DNA of 43,936 nucleotides from a virus. The translations under genes and the position numbers were made by a program. Position 1 is the first letter of the stretch; every line of letters starts with the position of its first letter. This document shows positions 29,978-37,634 of this stretch, piece after piece. Under the pieces are notes generated by a model that was not told where the DNA came from, did not search any database, and worked only from the letters and a program-made list of their open reading frames with translations. The stretch is from positions 1 through 43,936 of the IMG/VR virus record IMGVR_UViG_3300030118_003120, one strand, 5' to 3'.

Positions 29978-29981
29978 GGAC

Positions 29982-31298
29982 ATGGATATTTTCAAGACGA
30001 TGGATGAGTATGTGCGTCGCAACCACTATGTGGATGTGGAGGACAAAGTACCTGTGTTCCTATGTTCAATCGGCACACACATTTTCAACGGCTTGAATAA
30101 GTGCGGCGTCTGCCCCTTCATCCCCACTGGTGACGATAATCAGTTCGCCATTGATGCGTGCATCCTGCGCCACGACAACCGACCCATCTACACACCCATG
30201 TCGCATGTTGCCGACACTCGCTTGCACATCGTCATGCGTGGAATCAAGGGGTCGGGCAAATCCATTCTCATCAACCTGTTCCTCGCACCTCGTACGGGGC
30301 TGTTGTCCAACAAAGCCAACGCCGAAATCGGTCTTGGTTTCCGCACTGACATTGGTGCTGGCAGTATTACAGAAGCCGGTATGTTCGGCTCAGTTGACGA
30401 GGACGGCAACATCATGGGCCGTCCGCTCGCCCGTGAAATGTGCGGTGGGTTCCTCGGCTTTGAGGAGTTCTCCTCGCTGGTTGACGCCGCCAAGAAAGAC
30501 CACAGCACCGACATGACCAACCAACTGCTCACATCCACTGACGACGGCAGAGTCAAGAAGGTGATGAAGGCTGGCTGGGTTGAATACACCACACGCTACA
30601 CTATGTGGGCAGGAACACAGCCTGCCCGCTTTGAAATGGAGTCAGGTATGGACAGGCGGTTTTTCGTCATTGACATCAACATGAGTCCCGAGAAGGAACT
30701 TCAATACAAGATGGCCCAAGCAAAGCAGGCCAGCATGCCTCCTCATGTGAGGGCTGAACTCGTCTCCATGGCCGAGTCTATGCGAGACTTCTTTACCGAG
30801 CGTGCCATGGATGTCATACTCAACCCGCCCAAGGGCTTGTACTTTGACGACGAGTTCAACGAGTGGCTGTTCAGACCGGAGGTCAGGAGCCACGAGGCTG
30901 ACCTGTTCCGCAGGCTCGCTCTCGGCTACGCTATCATGTCCCCTACATACAAGGGTGGCGACATCCTGCATATTCGCATGACCGACCAGTTGAGGGGCAT
31001 CCTTGACCGATGCTTGCAGATGCGTAGGAATGTCATGGATGCCGATATGCTCCTCATCAAGAACACCTTTTGGAACACACAGATGTCCCGGTCTGCTCTT
31101 GTCAAAGAGGTGGCTCGCATGATTACTGGTGGCGACTACCAAGCGGCCAAGCGTTGGATTATGGACACGCTGGTTCATCAACCGTGGTTTTCGGAGCAGA
31201 CACCCGAGACTACCGGGCGTGGTCGTCGTGGAGTACAAGTGTTCATAGGTAACCGACCCGTCAGAGTCAATGCTACGACAAAGAAGGTGATACAATGA
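29982..31298 (+). CDS. AAA+ ATPase, candidate MCM-like replicative helicase
   Basis: A 438-residue protein starting MDIFKTMDEYVRRNHYVD. AAA+ core: Walker A GIKGSGKS at 87-94, Walker B-like GFEEF at 159-163, a sensor-1-type WAGTQP at 209-214 and an arginine finger candidate MDRRFF (R225/R226). An N-terminal CGVC at 41-44 may bind zinc. The C-terminal ~80 residues (MSRSALVKEVARMITGG) look like a winged helix, as in MCM proteins. It should couple ATP hydrolysis to DNA unwinding. MCM identity is inferred, and a different AAA+ motor is possible. The stop overlaps the next gene (ATGA). Confidence 0.85.
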   Translation: MDIFKTMDEYVRRNHYVDVEDKVPVFLCSIGTHIFNGLNKCGVCPFIPTGDDNQFAIDACILRHDNRPIYTPMSHVADTRLHIVMRGIKGSGKSILINLFLAPRTGLLSNKANAEIGLGFRTDIGAGSITEAGMFGSVDEDGNIMGRPLAREMCGGFLGFEEFSSLVDAAKKDHSTDMTNQLLTSTDDGRVKKVMKAGWVEYTTRYTMWAGTQPARFEMESGMDRRFFVIDINMSPEKELQYKMAQAKQASMPPHVRAELVSMAESMRDFFTERAMDVILNPPKGLYFDDEFNEWLFRPEVRSHEADLFRRLALGYAIMSPTYKGGDILHIRMTDQLRGILDRCLQMRRNVMDADMLLIKNTFWNTQMSRSALVKEVARMITGGDYQAAKRWIMDTLVHQPWFSEQTPETTGRGRRGVQVFIGNRPVRVNATTKKVIQ

Positions 31299-31564
31299 AG
31301 AAGAAGAAGAAGCAGGATTTTTGTGACCGTGCATGCGAACTACTTGAAGAAGTCGGAGAGGCGACTGTACACGAACTCATTTCAATGATGCGTATTCGTC
31401 CCAGTACCGGCAGAGTCAATGCTGACTTGCCCCCTACCAATTCGGCGGTGCAGTACCTACGCATGGACAAGCGGATAAGTGGCAACTACCGCAAGGTCAG
31501 GCGAACCATCAACAACCAAACATACAACCTCATGCTCTACTCACTGGTAGGTGATGACGAATGA
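31295..31564 (+). CDS. Small winged-helix-like protein, 89 aa
   Basis: An 89-residue basic protein with a Lys-rich start (MKKKKKQDFCDRACELLEEV), a helix-turn region (ATVHELISMMRIRPSTGRV) and a wing-like C-terminal strand pair (YRKVRRTINNQTYNLMLYSL). The second helix probably contacts DNA. Overlaps both neighbours by four bases. It pairs with the next, similarly built gene. Confidence 0.75.
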   Translation: MKKKKKQDFCDRACELLEEVGEATVHELISMMRIRPSTGRVNADLPPTNSAVQYLRMDKRISGNYRKVRRTINNQTYNLMLYSLVGDDE

Positions 31565-31803
31565 AGATGAGGCACAAGCATTGGAGAAATCGTGCGTACA
31601 ACTACCTGCGTGAGCAGGGTAGAGGTATGACCGCAAACGAAATCCTGTCCAACACCAAGAGCAGGTACGGCCCCAACAATCCGTGCCATGCCGCACAGTT
31701 GTTACGGGTTGACAAACGCTTCTTCTCCTACCCAGCACCCGCCAGCGTACAACGAGCGGGCGAGGGGCAAGTGTTGATGTACGAGGTGTACCCCGATGAA
31801 TGA
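31561..31803 (+). CDS. Small winged-helix-like protein, 80 aa
   Basis: An 80-residue basic protein starting MKMRHKHWRNRAYNYLREQG. The order helix, MTANEILSNTKSRYG, NPCHAAQLLRVDKRFF and a final strand (GQVLMYEVYPDE) parallels the preceding gene, including an [A/S]xxLR[VM]DKR core, so the two may be tandem duplicates. Probably DNA-binding. Overlap with both neighbours indicates cotranslation. Confidence 0.75.
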   Translation: MKMRHKHWRNRAYNYLREQGRGMTANEILSNTKSRYGPNNPCHAAQLLRVDKRFFSYPAPASVQRAGEGQVLMYEVYPDE

Positions 31804-32341
31804 TTGCCCTCTCTGCAACTTACCCAACCGTAGAGAGGTTGAAATCAAATTGCATCGTGGTGAAATCACAGGTGCTTTCTTGGAGAACAAGCACTCGTGG
31901 AACATCGGCACTGTCGGTAAGCACATGGACGAGCACCTTTCGTTTGACCCCATGGAGGCTAACCGGATTGAGGCGTTGCGTGATGAGTCCATCAGCACGC
32001 TCAATGTGGCCGAGAACCTTGTCCAAAGACTTGTCGGTTGGATGGATGAGTTGGAGGACCGGAAGGACGAGGAGGGCTTGACCTCTGAACTGATTGGCGA
32101 CGCCACCAAGTTGTTCTCGCAGGCGCAGGGCTTCTTGAAATTGATTGGTCAATTGAAAAAAGAAATCGGAGTTGATTCTCAGTTGCTACTCGCTGACCGT
32201 AAGGTGGACACCATGATGGGGATTTTGGTTGATGTTCTCAAGCATGAGCCCATCTACCTTGACAAAATACAACTCAGGCTTGCCGCCCTGCAAGCACCGA
32301 AGGTGTCCTACGACGACGCAGACTTTGAGGTGATTGAATGA
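31796..32341 (+). CDS. Zinc-HTH protein with helical C-terminus (small-terminase-like fold)
   Basis: A 181-residue protein. The N-terminal ~45 residues (CPLCNLPNRREVEIKLHRGE, then GKHMDEHL) follow a family pattern in which a CxxC pair plus a His pair bind zinc around a helix-turn-helix. This module is common in phage regulators and small terminase-like proteins. The rest is long helices (ENLVQRLVGWMDELEDRKD, KLFSQAQGFLKLIGQLKKE). It could be the missing terminase small subunit or a regulator. It lies in the replication block, far from TerL. Confidence 0.8.
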   Translation: MNDCPLCNLPNRREVEIKLHRGEITGAFLENKHSWNIGTVGKHMDEHLSFDPMEANRIEALRDESISTLNVAENLVQRLVGWMDELEDRKDEEGLTSELIGDATKLFSQAQGFLKLIGQLKKEIGVDSQLLLADRKVDTMMGILVDVLKHEPIYLDKIQLRLAALQAPKVSYDDADFEVIE

Positions 32342-32613
32342 AGCGCCAAAGTGATTCGTACCGTAGAAAGCGCATACTTTGGCGAGCCCCGATTAAGACG
32401 GTGTACTTCCCCAACTTGGCTTATGACATGGCCTTAGACGGCCTAACCTTTGTCCTTGACCGTTCTAAACCAAAGGGTTATAGGTGGCTTGTTGGTAATT
32501 ATGAAATCCCGACGAAAAGCGTGCGTGAAGCGTGGGACATGTCTGCCCACCAAATGCGCCGTTTCATCGCTTGGTTACTTGAAAACAAATCGGAGTTGAC
32601 AGAATGGGAGTGA
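32338..32613 (+). CDS. Basic hypothetical protein, 91 aa
   Basis: A 91-residue protein starting MKRQSDSYRRKRILWRAPI, very basic in its first 20 residues, with a central MALDGLTFVLDRSKPKGYRW and a helical end (AHQMRRFIAWLLENKSELT). It resembles nothing I recognise. It overlaps the previous gene by four bases and the next by ten. Confidence 0.7.
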   Translation: MKRQSDSYRRKRILWRAPIKTVYFPNLAYDMALDGLTFVLDRSKPKGYRWLVGNYEIPTKSVREAWDMSAHQMRRFIAWLLENKSELTEWE

Positions 32614-33266
32614 TTATTTTTGCAGAGGACGACGCCAAGTACCGCACCGGCGACCACATCGTGATGTACGGAGACATGACTGTTTCACCAACGGTGGAGG
32701 GCACGACATTCATTTACCATACTGACAAGTTCACCGAAAAGGACGCTATCATGTGGGCTCCCATCATCCCTCACCGCATGGTCATCGTGGGCAAGTTGCC
32801 CAAGTTGACGAAGGCCAGCGAGCACTGCGTCATCGTTGACCAGCAGGTCAAGATGAAGCAAGACTACTCCCGCTCTATCCGTGCCGCCCTGTGCTGGGCT
32901 GACAGGGACCGGGCTCATCGTGCGCTGTCGGCTGTCCCTGTCCCACTCGCTAACGCCTTCGTGCGTGTCAATGTGCAGGACATTAAGTTGGGCCGTCTCT
33001 TGGCCCAGTGCAAGTTCACTGTACACGATGATTACATCAAGGCGGCAATCGCCTACGGTGTGTCCCCGGTCCGCAATTTCAAGTGGCCTCCTAAGTCCAA
33101 CCGAGCCCTTGATATACTGCCGATGGGTATGAGACAAACAGACAAGCACTTGGACATCATCGTCAACAATGACTTGGTGGTATCAAATGAAGTTCGCACT
33201 CATCAAGCGGACGCTTTGCCCAAGGGCTTGCCGAAAAAACAACAAGAGGTGATTACATGGCTATGA
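32604..33266 (+). CDS. Hypothetical protein, 220 aa
   Basis: A 220-residue protein starting MGVIIFAEDDAKYRTGDHI. The N-terminal half is beta-rich (MYGDMTVSPTVEGTTFIYHT, MVIVGKLPKLTKASEHCVIV). The middle has a helix (SRSIRAALCWADRDRAHRAL) and a DIKLGRLLAQCKFTVHDDYI segment that could be a small helical domain. It could be a partner of the clamp loader or polymerase given its place, but no motif supports that. Its end overlaps the cyclotransferase-like gene. Confidence 0.75.
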   Translation: MGVIIFAEDDAKYRTGDHIVMYGDMTVSPTVEGTTFIYHTDKFTEKDAIMWAPIIPHRMVIVGKLPKLTKASEHCVIVDQQVKMKQDYSRSIRAALCWADRDRAHRALSAVPVPLANAFVRVNVQDIKLGRLLAQCKFTVHDDYIKAAIAYGVSPVRNFKWPPKSNRALDILPMGMRQTDKHLDIIVNNDLVVSNEVRTHQADALPKGLPKKQQEVITWL

Positions 33267-33625
33267 CAAAATTATTTGTGTACGGAACATTGAAGCGAGG
33301 GCACGGCAACCACCGTGCCTACTTGAAGAATGCACGCTTCCTCGGCGAAGCGAAGACCCATCGTAAAATGTGGGGACTGGTGGACTTGGGTGCTTTCCCA
33401 GCCATGACCTACGACGAGTTGCAGGTAGAGGGCGAGGTGTACGAAGTCACAGAATCAGAACTGGCGAGTATTGATTCGTTGGAGGGACTGGACAGCGGAC
33501 TATACTCACGGCATACCATTGAAGTTGACATTGACGGCGAGACGCATGACTGCGACACCTACTTGATGTTTTCAGTTCAGATGCTCGCCAGTCTTCAAGA
33601 CCAAGAGCGCAAGGCGGTGTGGTAA
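33257..33625 (+). CDS. Gamma-glutamylcyclotransferase-like (AIG2/GGCT) protein
   Basis: A 122-residue protein with the GGCT-fold signature: FVYGTLKRGHGNH (nucleotide-independent substrate loop with YGTL), ARFLGEAKT, LVDLGAFPAM, VEGEVYEV with the catalytic Glu in EGEVYEV-type position, and SIDSLEGLDSGLYSR. The length is normal for the family. Such enzymes split gamma-glutamyl amines or peptides to 5-oxoproline, and others have regulatory roles. GAGGTG lies just upstream of the ATG. It may be linked to the amidoligase fusion of this virus, which would make amide bonds. That link is inference. Confidence 0.88.
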   Translation: MAMTKLFVYGTLKRGHGNHRAYLKNARFLGEAKTHRKMWGLVDLGAFPAMTYDELQVEGEVYEVTESELASIDSLEGLDSGLYSRHTIEVDIDGETHDCDTYLMFSVQMLASLQDQERKAVW

Positions 33626-33808
33626 ATGGACTACGGCTCAGGCTACCTCATCGGACTTGTCCTATGGTTTGTGGGCGCCTTGATTCATTCTTATCTGACT
33701 GAGAAGGACGAGTGGGAGGCGCACCCAGTCACAAGTCCGCAGGTCACTTCTCGCCATGGTGATGACGACTCGTTCTATTGGGCTCTTATGCTCAACCAAA
33801 GGGAGTGA
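33626..33808 (+). CDS. Small membrane protein, 60 aa
   Basis: A 60-residue protein with one N-terminal transmembrane helix (about residues 6-23, GYLIGLVLWFVGALIHSYL) and a polar tail (TSRHGDDDSFYWALMLNQRE). ATG directly follows the previous stop. Function unknown. Confidence 0.65.
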   Translation: MDYGSGYLIGLVLWFVGALIHSYLTEKDEWEAHPVTSPQVTSRHGDDDSFYWALMLNQRE

Positions 33809-33812
33809 AACA

Positions 33813-33820
33813 TTTAAACC
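33813..33820 (+). promoter_or_regulatory. TATA box TTTAAACC
   Basis: CATTTAAACCATG lies just after the previous stop. The distance from TTTAAA to the GTG at 33841 is 28 nt, which points to a leaderless transcript starting with GTG. Confidence 0.5.
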
Positions 33821-33840
33821 ATGCCGTCCCTGACTTAACT

Positions 33841-34245
33841 GTGTCGGCCAACAATAACAACAAGCGAGTGCGTAGAGCAATCGTTGAACTGTTGTACAAG
33901 CATGGCGCATGCACTCGTGAGCAGGTGGCGGAGCATTTGCAGAACTACAAGGGTGTGAAGAATGTTCCTTCTCCTAACAGCATTTCTGCTCTCATGTCAA
34001 AGAACCCTCAAGTCGTTATTGTCGGTCGTGAGAAGGTTGAAATGACCAACGGTATTAACACCTACCATTTCCAATTTGACATTGACCGTAAGGTGATACA
34101 AAGCGAAGAGGACTTGATACTGACTCGTCCCCTGTCAGTTATGACGCCGAGCGAGAGGCGACAGGCAATACAATGTGAATGCTGTGGTCGCACAAGAGTT
34201 CTTCCTGATGGCCAGCAACCGTGCCTGTCGTGTCGTCGCCAATGA
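33841..34245 (+). CDS. Winged-helix plus zinc-ribbon regulator, 134 aa
   Basis: Start taken at GTG 33841 (SANNNNKRVRRAIVELLYK), placed at leaderless distance from a TATA box. An upstream in-frame ATG at 33778 lies inside the preceding gene. N-terminal winged helix: VRRAIVELLYKHGACTREQV, AEHLQNYKGVKNVPSPN, SISALMSKNPQVVIVG, then a wing with strands EKVEMTNGINTYHFQF. The C-terminus has CECCGR and CLSC (a zinc ribbon). The combination fits an archaeal transcription regulator. Confidence 0.75.
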   Translation: MSANNNNKRVRRAIVELLYKHGACTREQVAEHLQNYKGVKNVPSPNSISALMSKNPQVVIVGREKVEMTNGINTYHFQFDIDRKVIQSEEDLILTRPLSVMTPSERRQAIQCECCGRTRVLPDGQQPCLSCRRQ

Positions 34246-34247
34246 CA

Positions 34248-34263
34248 TTATATACTGGCGGGG
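34248..34263 (+). promoter_or_regulatory. Class B promoter TTATATACTGGCGGGG
   Basis: TTATATACTGGCGGGG begins 29 nt before the ATG of the clamp-loader gene at 34277, giving a leaderless transcript. Confidence 0.75.
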
Positions 34264-34276
34264 ATAACTTCAATCC

Positions 34277-35179
34277 ATGCAACAAGTGTGGGCGACCAAA
34301 CACCGACCAACTGACCTCTCTGAGTTCAAGGGTCAAGGCCACCTCATTGATGAGATGAAGGCCATCTGCGAAGGCGAAGCGCCGATGCAACACTACATTT
34401 TCTACTCCCCCGAGGCAGGAACCGGCAAGACCAGCCTCGCACACATCATGGCTAATTCCCTCGGCTACACCATCCACAAGTACAACGCATCATCCAAGCG
34501 CCAGCGTGGGATTGAGTTCGTAGAGGATGAACTGGCACCCATGTCCCGCCTCGGTCAATTTGAAACGATTTTCTTCCTTGACGAGGCAGACCAACTGACC
34601 CCTGCCGCCCAGTCAGCCCTCAAGGGTGTGATTGAGGACGCACAGGGTTTCTTCATCCTCACCTGCAACGACCTGTCAAAAGTCAGCCCGTGGCTACAAT
34701 CCCGATGTCAAGTCCGCACCTTTGAGCCGTTGGATGACTACACCATAGCCGCTCGTGTCGTAGAGGTTTGCGTCTTGGAAGGCGTGAGTCCACCTGTGAA
34801 TGATGTGGTGGAGATTGCCAAAGCCAACCGAGGCGACCTGCGAAACGCCATCAACACCGCTCAAGCGTACCATTCCCTGCCCGTGGATAAGCGGAAGTCC
34901 TTCCTACTCTCTCTCGTTGAGCCACCCTTTGATGCCCAGCGAGTACTGACTCTTTGTTTCAAAGAGGGACGAGCCGAAGAAGCCGTAAAGGTTCTCGGTG
35001 ATGTCTCCAACCTACGCCGTAGCATTGACCGTGTGTTCCGCTATGGCATTGATTCTCCCGCCAAACCTGCCAACAAATTGAAGTTGGTTGATGCCGCTAC
35101 GCAAGCCCAAAGAGACTTGCTGAGCGGCGTTGAAGCCCACTATGTAGTGTGGGATTTCTGCCGACGATTGAGCAAATGA
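34277..35179 (+). CDS. Clamp loader, RFC small-subunit family
   Basis: A 300-residue AAA+ protein starting MQQVWATKHRPTDLSEFKG, which contains the RFC box around KHRPTDLSEFKGQ. Walker A SPEAGTGKTS (44-53), Walker B FFLDEADQLT (99-108), sensor 1 LTCND (128-132), the SRC arginine-finger motif at 142-144, and a C-terminal helical collar with GDLRNAINTAQAY. It opens and loads the sliding clamp at primer ends. Only this RFC-type gene is seen, so it may form a homomeric loader or pair with host RFC-L. Transcribed from a class B promoter. Confidence 0.95.
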   Translation: MQQVWATKHRPTDLSEFKGQGHLIDEMKAICEGEAPMQHYIFYSPEAGTGKTSLAHIMANSLGYTIHKYNASSKRQRGIEFVEDELAPMSRLGQFETIFFLDEADQLTPAAQSALKGVIEDAQGFFILTCNDLSKVSPWLQSRCQVRTFEPLDDYTIAARVVEVCVLEGVSPPVNDVVEIAKANRGDLRNAINTAQAYHSLPVDKRKSFLLSLVEPPFDAQRVLTLCFKEGRAEEAVKVLGDVSNLRRSIDRVFRYGIDSPAKPANKLKLVDAATQAQRDLLSGVEAHYVVWDFCRRLSK

Positions 35180-35185
35180 GAAGGG

Positions 35186-35201
35186 TTATATACTGGCGAG
35201 G
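35186..35201 (+). promoter_or_regulatory. Class B promoter TTATATACTGGCGAGG
   Basis: TTATATACTGGCGAGG is 42 nt upstream of the ATG at 35228. This copy leaves a short leader carrying AATAGGAGTGAGCAAT, so the transcript is not leaderless. Confidence 0.7.
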
Positions 35202-35227
35202 AGTAAGGAAAAATAGGAGTGAGCAAT

Positions 35228-36439
35228 ATGAACATTGAGCAGATGATTGAGCGAATTGGAAAAAACATCGGAGCAACAGAGGACGCACTGCGTTCTCGCA
35301 TGGATGTGGTTCTGTCTGAGAACCGCACCGCTTGGATGGATGCAGGGAAGACTGAGGACGACTGTGCTATCAACGCACTTCGTATCGCAGGCCGGCAGTT
35401 GAAGAGTGAGTCCGAGCGACTCAAGCGCAGTGGCGCTACTCTCTACGAAGGCATGTTTGTCAGCGTCCCTCGCTACAAAGACTGGGCTGAACTGGCCTAC
35501 AAAAAAGCCGCAAGCACCATCGCTATCGGCGACTCTTCCATCATTGAGCAAATGGTTGACGAAGGCCATTGGATGATTTACGAGGACAACAACGACGGTA
35601 CCTTCACCAAGAAGTACAATCCAAGCCTTGCTCGTGGCGAAGCCTTTGAGTCCGGCACTGCTACAAGTGAACTCATGGCTTTGCCGAAAGGCACCTACGA
35701 TGCCGGCAGTGGCATACACTTCCACATCGTGTGGGACAAGAACAGCCCCACCTTCCCATCGGGCGACAAGAACTTCAAGTACGGCAAGCCTCGCCCTCAG
35801 TCGGAGAAGGACAGGCAGTGCATGTTCTTGGGCCGTGCCGCCGGTTCCGACGACATCCGCCTGTACAACTTCCGTTTCAACGGCGCTCTCGCTGAGGCAG
35901 AGCCAGCAACCTTTGTTGCTGGGCGCATCGCCATGCGACCTGCTCGCAACGGCGATACTGCATACGGCAAGGCCGGGGTGTCCGTGTTCTCGCAGGACGA
36001 CTCACTTCAAGAAATTTTCAGCGCCGCACCCGACACCCTCGTCGGTGAGTTGGCCGCCGTTCATGTCCTTGAAGAAGGTCTGCAACAGATTCGCTCCTAT
36101 GTGGAGTCCTTGAGCGACAAGGAACGCTGGGACGCACTCTGCACCGTGATGACCGAGGTTGTTCACATTGACCCACGGGACAACGGCGGCTTCATCATCA
36201 CAGTCGGCGACCTTGACATCATGTCCACCGCCGGTACAACCGACATCTATGTCTCTCCTGCCCATGAGTCCCTCGTGGACTTCTCCGTGGGTAGCACGGT
36301 CATGTTGGTCGGTCAGCCGTACATCAGCCGAGACGATGAGCCACGCCTTGTCACAACCGGCTGGTGGTGTGCTGAGTCGCTTGGCGGCGCAGTCTTGGAG
36401 AACACCGAAGGCTTGACGAACTCTGAGGGGTGGGACTGA
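35228..36439 (+). CDS. Candidate single-stranded DNA-binding protein (OB-fold, RPA-like)
   Basis: A 403-residue protein starting MNIEQMIERIGKNIGATED, with ATG chosen because GGAG is 8 nt upstream. The N-terminal 70 residues are helical. Several later beta-rich segments have OB-like patterns, notably DFSVGSTVMLVGQPYISRD followed by PRLVTTGWW near the C-terminus, and ADIR-LYNFRFNG-type strands in the middle. It is directly followed by the Sak4-like recombinase and then the clamp, so an RPA-type role is likely. No Cys zinc site. The assignment is by fold impression and context. Confidence 0.85.
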   Translation: MNIEQMIERIGKNIGATEDALRSRMDVVLSENRTAWMDAGKTEDDCAINALRIAGRQLKSESERLKRSGATLYEGMFVSVPRYKDWAELAYKKAASTIAIGDSSIIEQMVDEGHWMIYEDNNDGTFTKKYNPSLARGEAFESGTATSELMALPKGTYDAGSGIHFHIVWDKNSPTFPSGDKNFKYGKPRPQSEKDRQCMFLGRAAGSDDIRLYNFRFNGALAEAEPATFVAGRIAMRPARNGDTAYGKAGVSVFSQDDSLQEIFSAAPDTLVGELAAVHVLEEGLQQIRSYVESLSDKERWDALCTVMTEVVHIDPRDNGGFIITVGDLDIMSTAGTTDIYVSPAHESLVDFSVGSTVMLVGQPYISRDDEPRLVTTGWWCAESLGGAVLENTEGLTNSEGWD

Positions 36440-37371
36440 TGGCTTGGGCTCAACCGAAGCAGACCAGCACGCAAGCGGCTACAACCACCGTCAAGTACGG
36501 TGCGGAGTACTACCGTGAGTTGTTCAACAAGAAGCGTGAGTCCTTCGCACCTATCCGCATGGCCTTGGTGGGCAAGGAAAACACCGCCAAGACTGGTACG
36601 GCTTGCGACCTCGCTCTCAAGCACACCGACAAGCGAATTATCGTCCTTGACTGCGACAACTCGGCGCAGAACACCGTGGACTACTTGGTGTCGTCCGGCG
36701 TGAAGAACGCCGAGAACATCCAAGTCATCCCGTTGATTGACGAGATGGACGAGGCTATGTGGAACGACGACAACACCACGAATTGGGTTGCTGTCGTTGA
36801 GAAGTTGGAGTGGTTCACTGCACAGATTGGTGAGGACGCTGAGGACATCGGCGCTGTCATCATGGACGGCGGTTCAACCTTCCTCAAGTGGTGCGAGTTC
36901 GTTATGACCGAGAGGCTCATCAACCGTGGTGTCATCAAGGAAGAAGGCGACAACTTCAACCAAAAGGAATGGCGTGAGCGCAACCGTGTGTTCAAGGGCG
37001 TTCTCAACCGCCTGACTGCGCTCCCTGTCCCCTACATTTTCTTCACCTTCCACCTCAAGGACAAGAAGCAATTCATGGACATCGGCAACGGAACCAAGGC
37101 CATGATGAAGGTTGGCGAAATTGTGGACTGGGTGGACGGTACACAGCGTTTCGTGAGCCAGCAGATTTTCCTTACCCGCTACACCAAGAAGGGCGACAAA
37201 GCCGCTGGTGTTGAGGCCGACAAATCGTTGGGTGAGAATGACTTCGTGATTCGTGCCGTCATCAACGAAATGAAGGGGCGCAACATGGAACACCTCGGCA
37301 AGACCTACGACCTGCTATCTGTCAAGAGCGGAGATGTTGCTTGGAACGGACTACCGTTGAGGTGGGACTGA
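36439..37371 (+). CDS. RecA-like ATPase, Sak4 type recombinase
   Basis: A 310-residue protein starting MAWAQPKQTSTQAATTTV. Walker A GKENTAKT (45-52), a strand RIIVLDCDNSAQ typical of the Sak4 second motif, Walker B AVIMDGGSTF with D143, and a QKEW/RVFKGVLNRL region leading to a hydrophobic strand (VPYIFFTFHLKDKK). Sak4 proteins are single-domain RecA-like annealing/recombination ATPases of viruses and work with an SSB, which fits the neighbour upstream. The ATG overlaps the previous stop. Confidence 0.88.
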   Translation: MAWAQPKQTSTQAATTTVKYGAEYYRELFNKKRESFAPIRMALVGKENTAKTGTACDLALKHTDKRIIVLDCDNSAQNTVDYLVSSGVKNAENIQVIPLIDEMDEAMWNDDNTTNWVAVVEKLEWFTAQIGEDAEDIGAVIMDGGSTFLKWCEFVMTERLINRGVIKEEGDNFNQKEWRERNRVFKGVLNRLTALPVPYIFFTFHLKDKKQFMDIGNGTKAMMKVGEIVDWVDGTQRFVSQQIFLTRYTKKGDKAAGVEADKSLGENDFVIRAVINEMKGRNMEHLGKTYDLLSVKSGDVAWNGLPLRWD

Positions 37372-37461
37372 TTGAGTAGGGGTTCTGCACTGGGCCGTGC
37401 TCTATGGGCACGACTTGGGTTCAAGCGGGAAGCCGACTACGAAAGGAGTGAAGAGGAATGA
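37372..37461 (+). CDS. Very short coupled ORF, 29 aa (tentative)
   Basis: After the Sak4 stop a frame opens at TTG 37372 (SRGSALGRALWARLGFKREA) and its TGA overlaps the next ATG (GGAATGA). No motif. The fit between stop and start, as elsewhere in the operon, is the only support, and the interval may also be an untranslated spacer. Confidence 0.3.
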   Translation: MSRGSALGRALWARLGFKREADYERSEEE

Positions 37462-37634
37462 CAGACGAAACACAGGACGAAATCAAAAAATTGCGTCAAA
37501 GAATTGCTGACCTTGAGACTGTTATTGACGACATCCCACCCTTCGTCAAGGTGTGGGCCGCCGTTAGAGAACTACAAGAGTTGCACGAGGCACCTGCCGC
37601 AAACCTTGTCCACTATTTGGGGGGTTTCAGGTGA
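37458..37634 (+). CDS. Small coiled-coil protein, 58 aa
   Basis: A 58-residue acidic protein: MTDETQDEIKKLRQRIADLE at the start, with regular heptads, and a VWAAVRELQELHEAP helix near the end. AAAGGAGTGAAGAGG precedes the ATG. The stop overlaps the GTG of the clamp gene. It could be a clamp or recombinase partner, but no motif supports that. Confidence 0.65.
   Translation: MTDETQDEIKKLRQRIADLETVIDDIPPFVKVWAAVRELQELHEAPAANLVHYLGGFR

Noticed and set aside
30642-31334. 230-codon minus-strand frame
   Set aside because: Antisense to the AAA+ ATPase, whose motifs are intact. No start signal.
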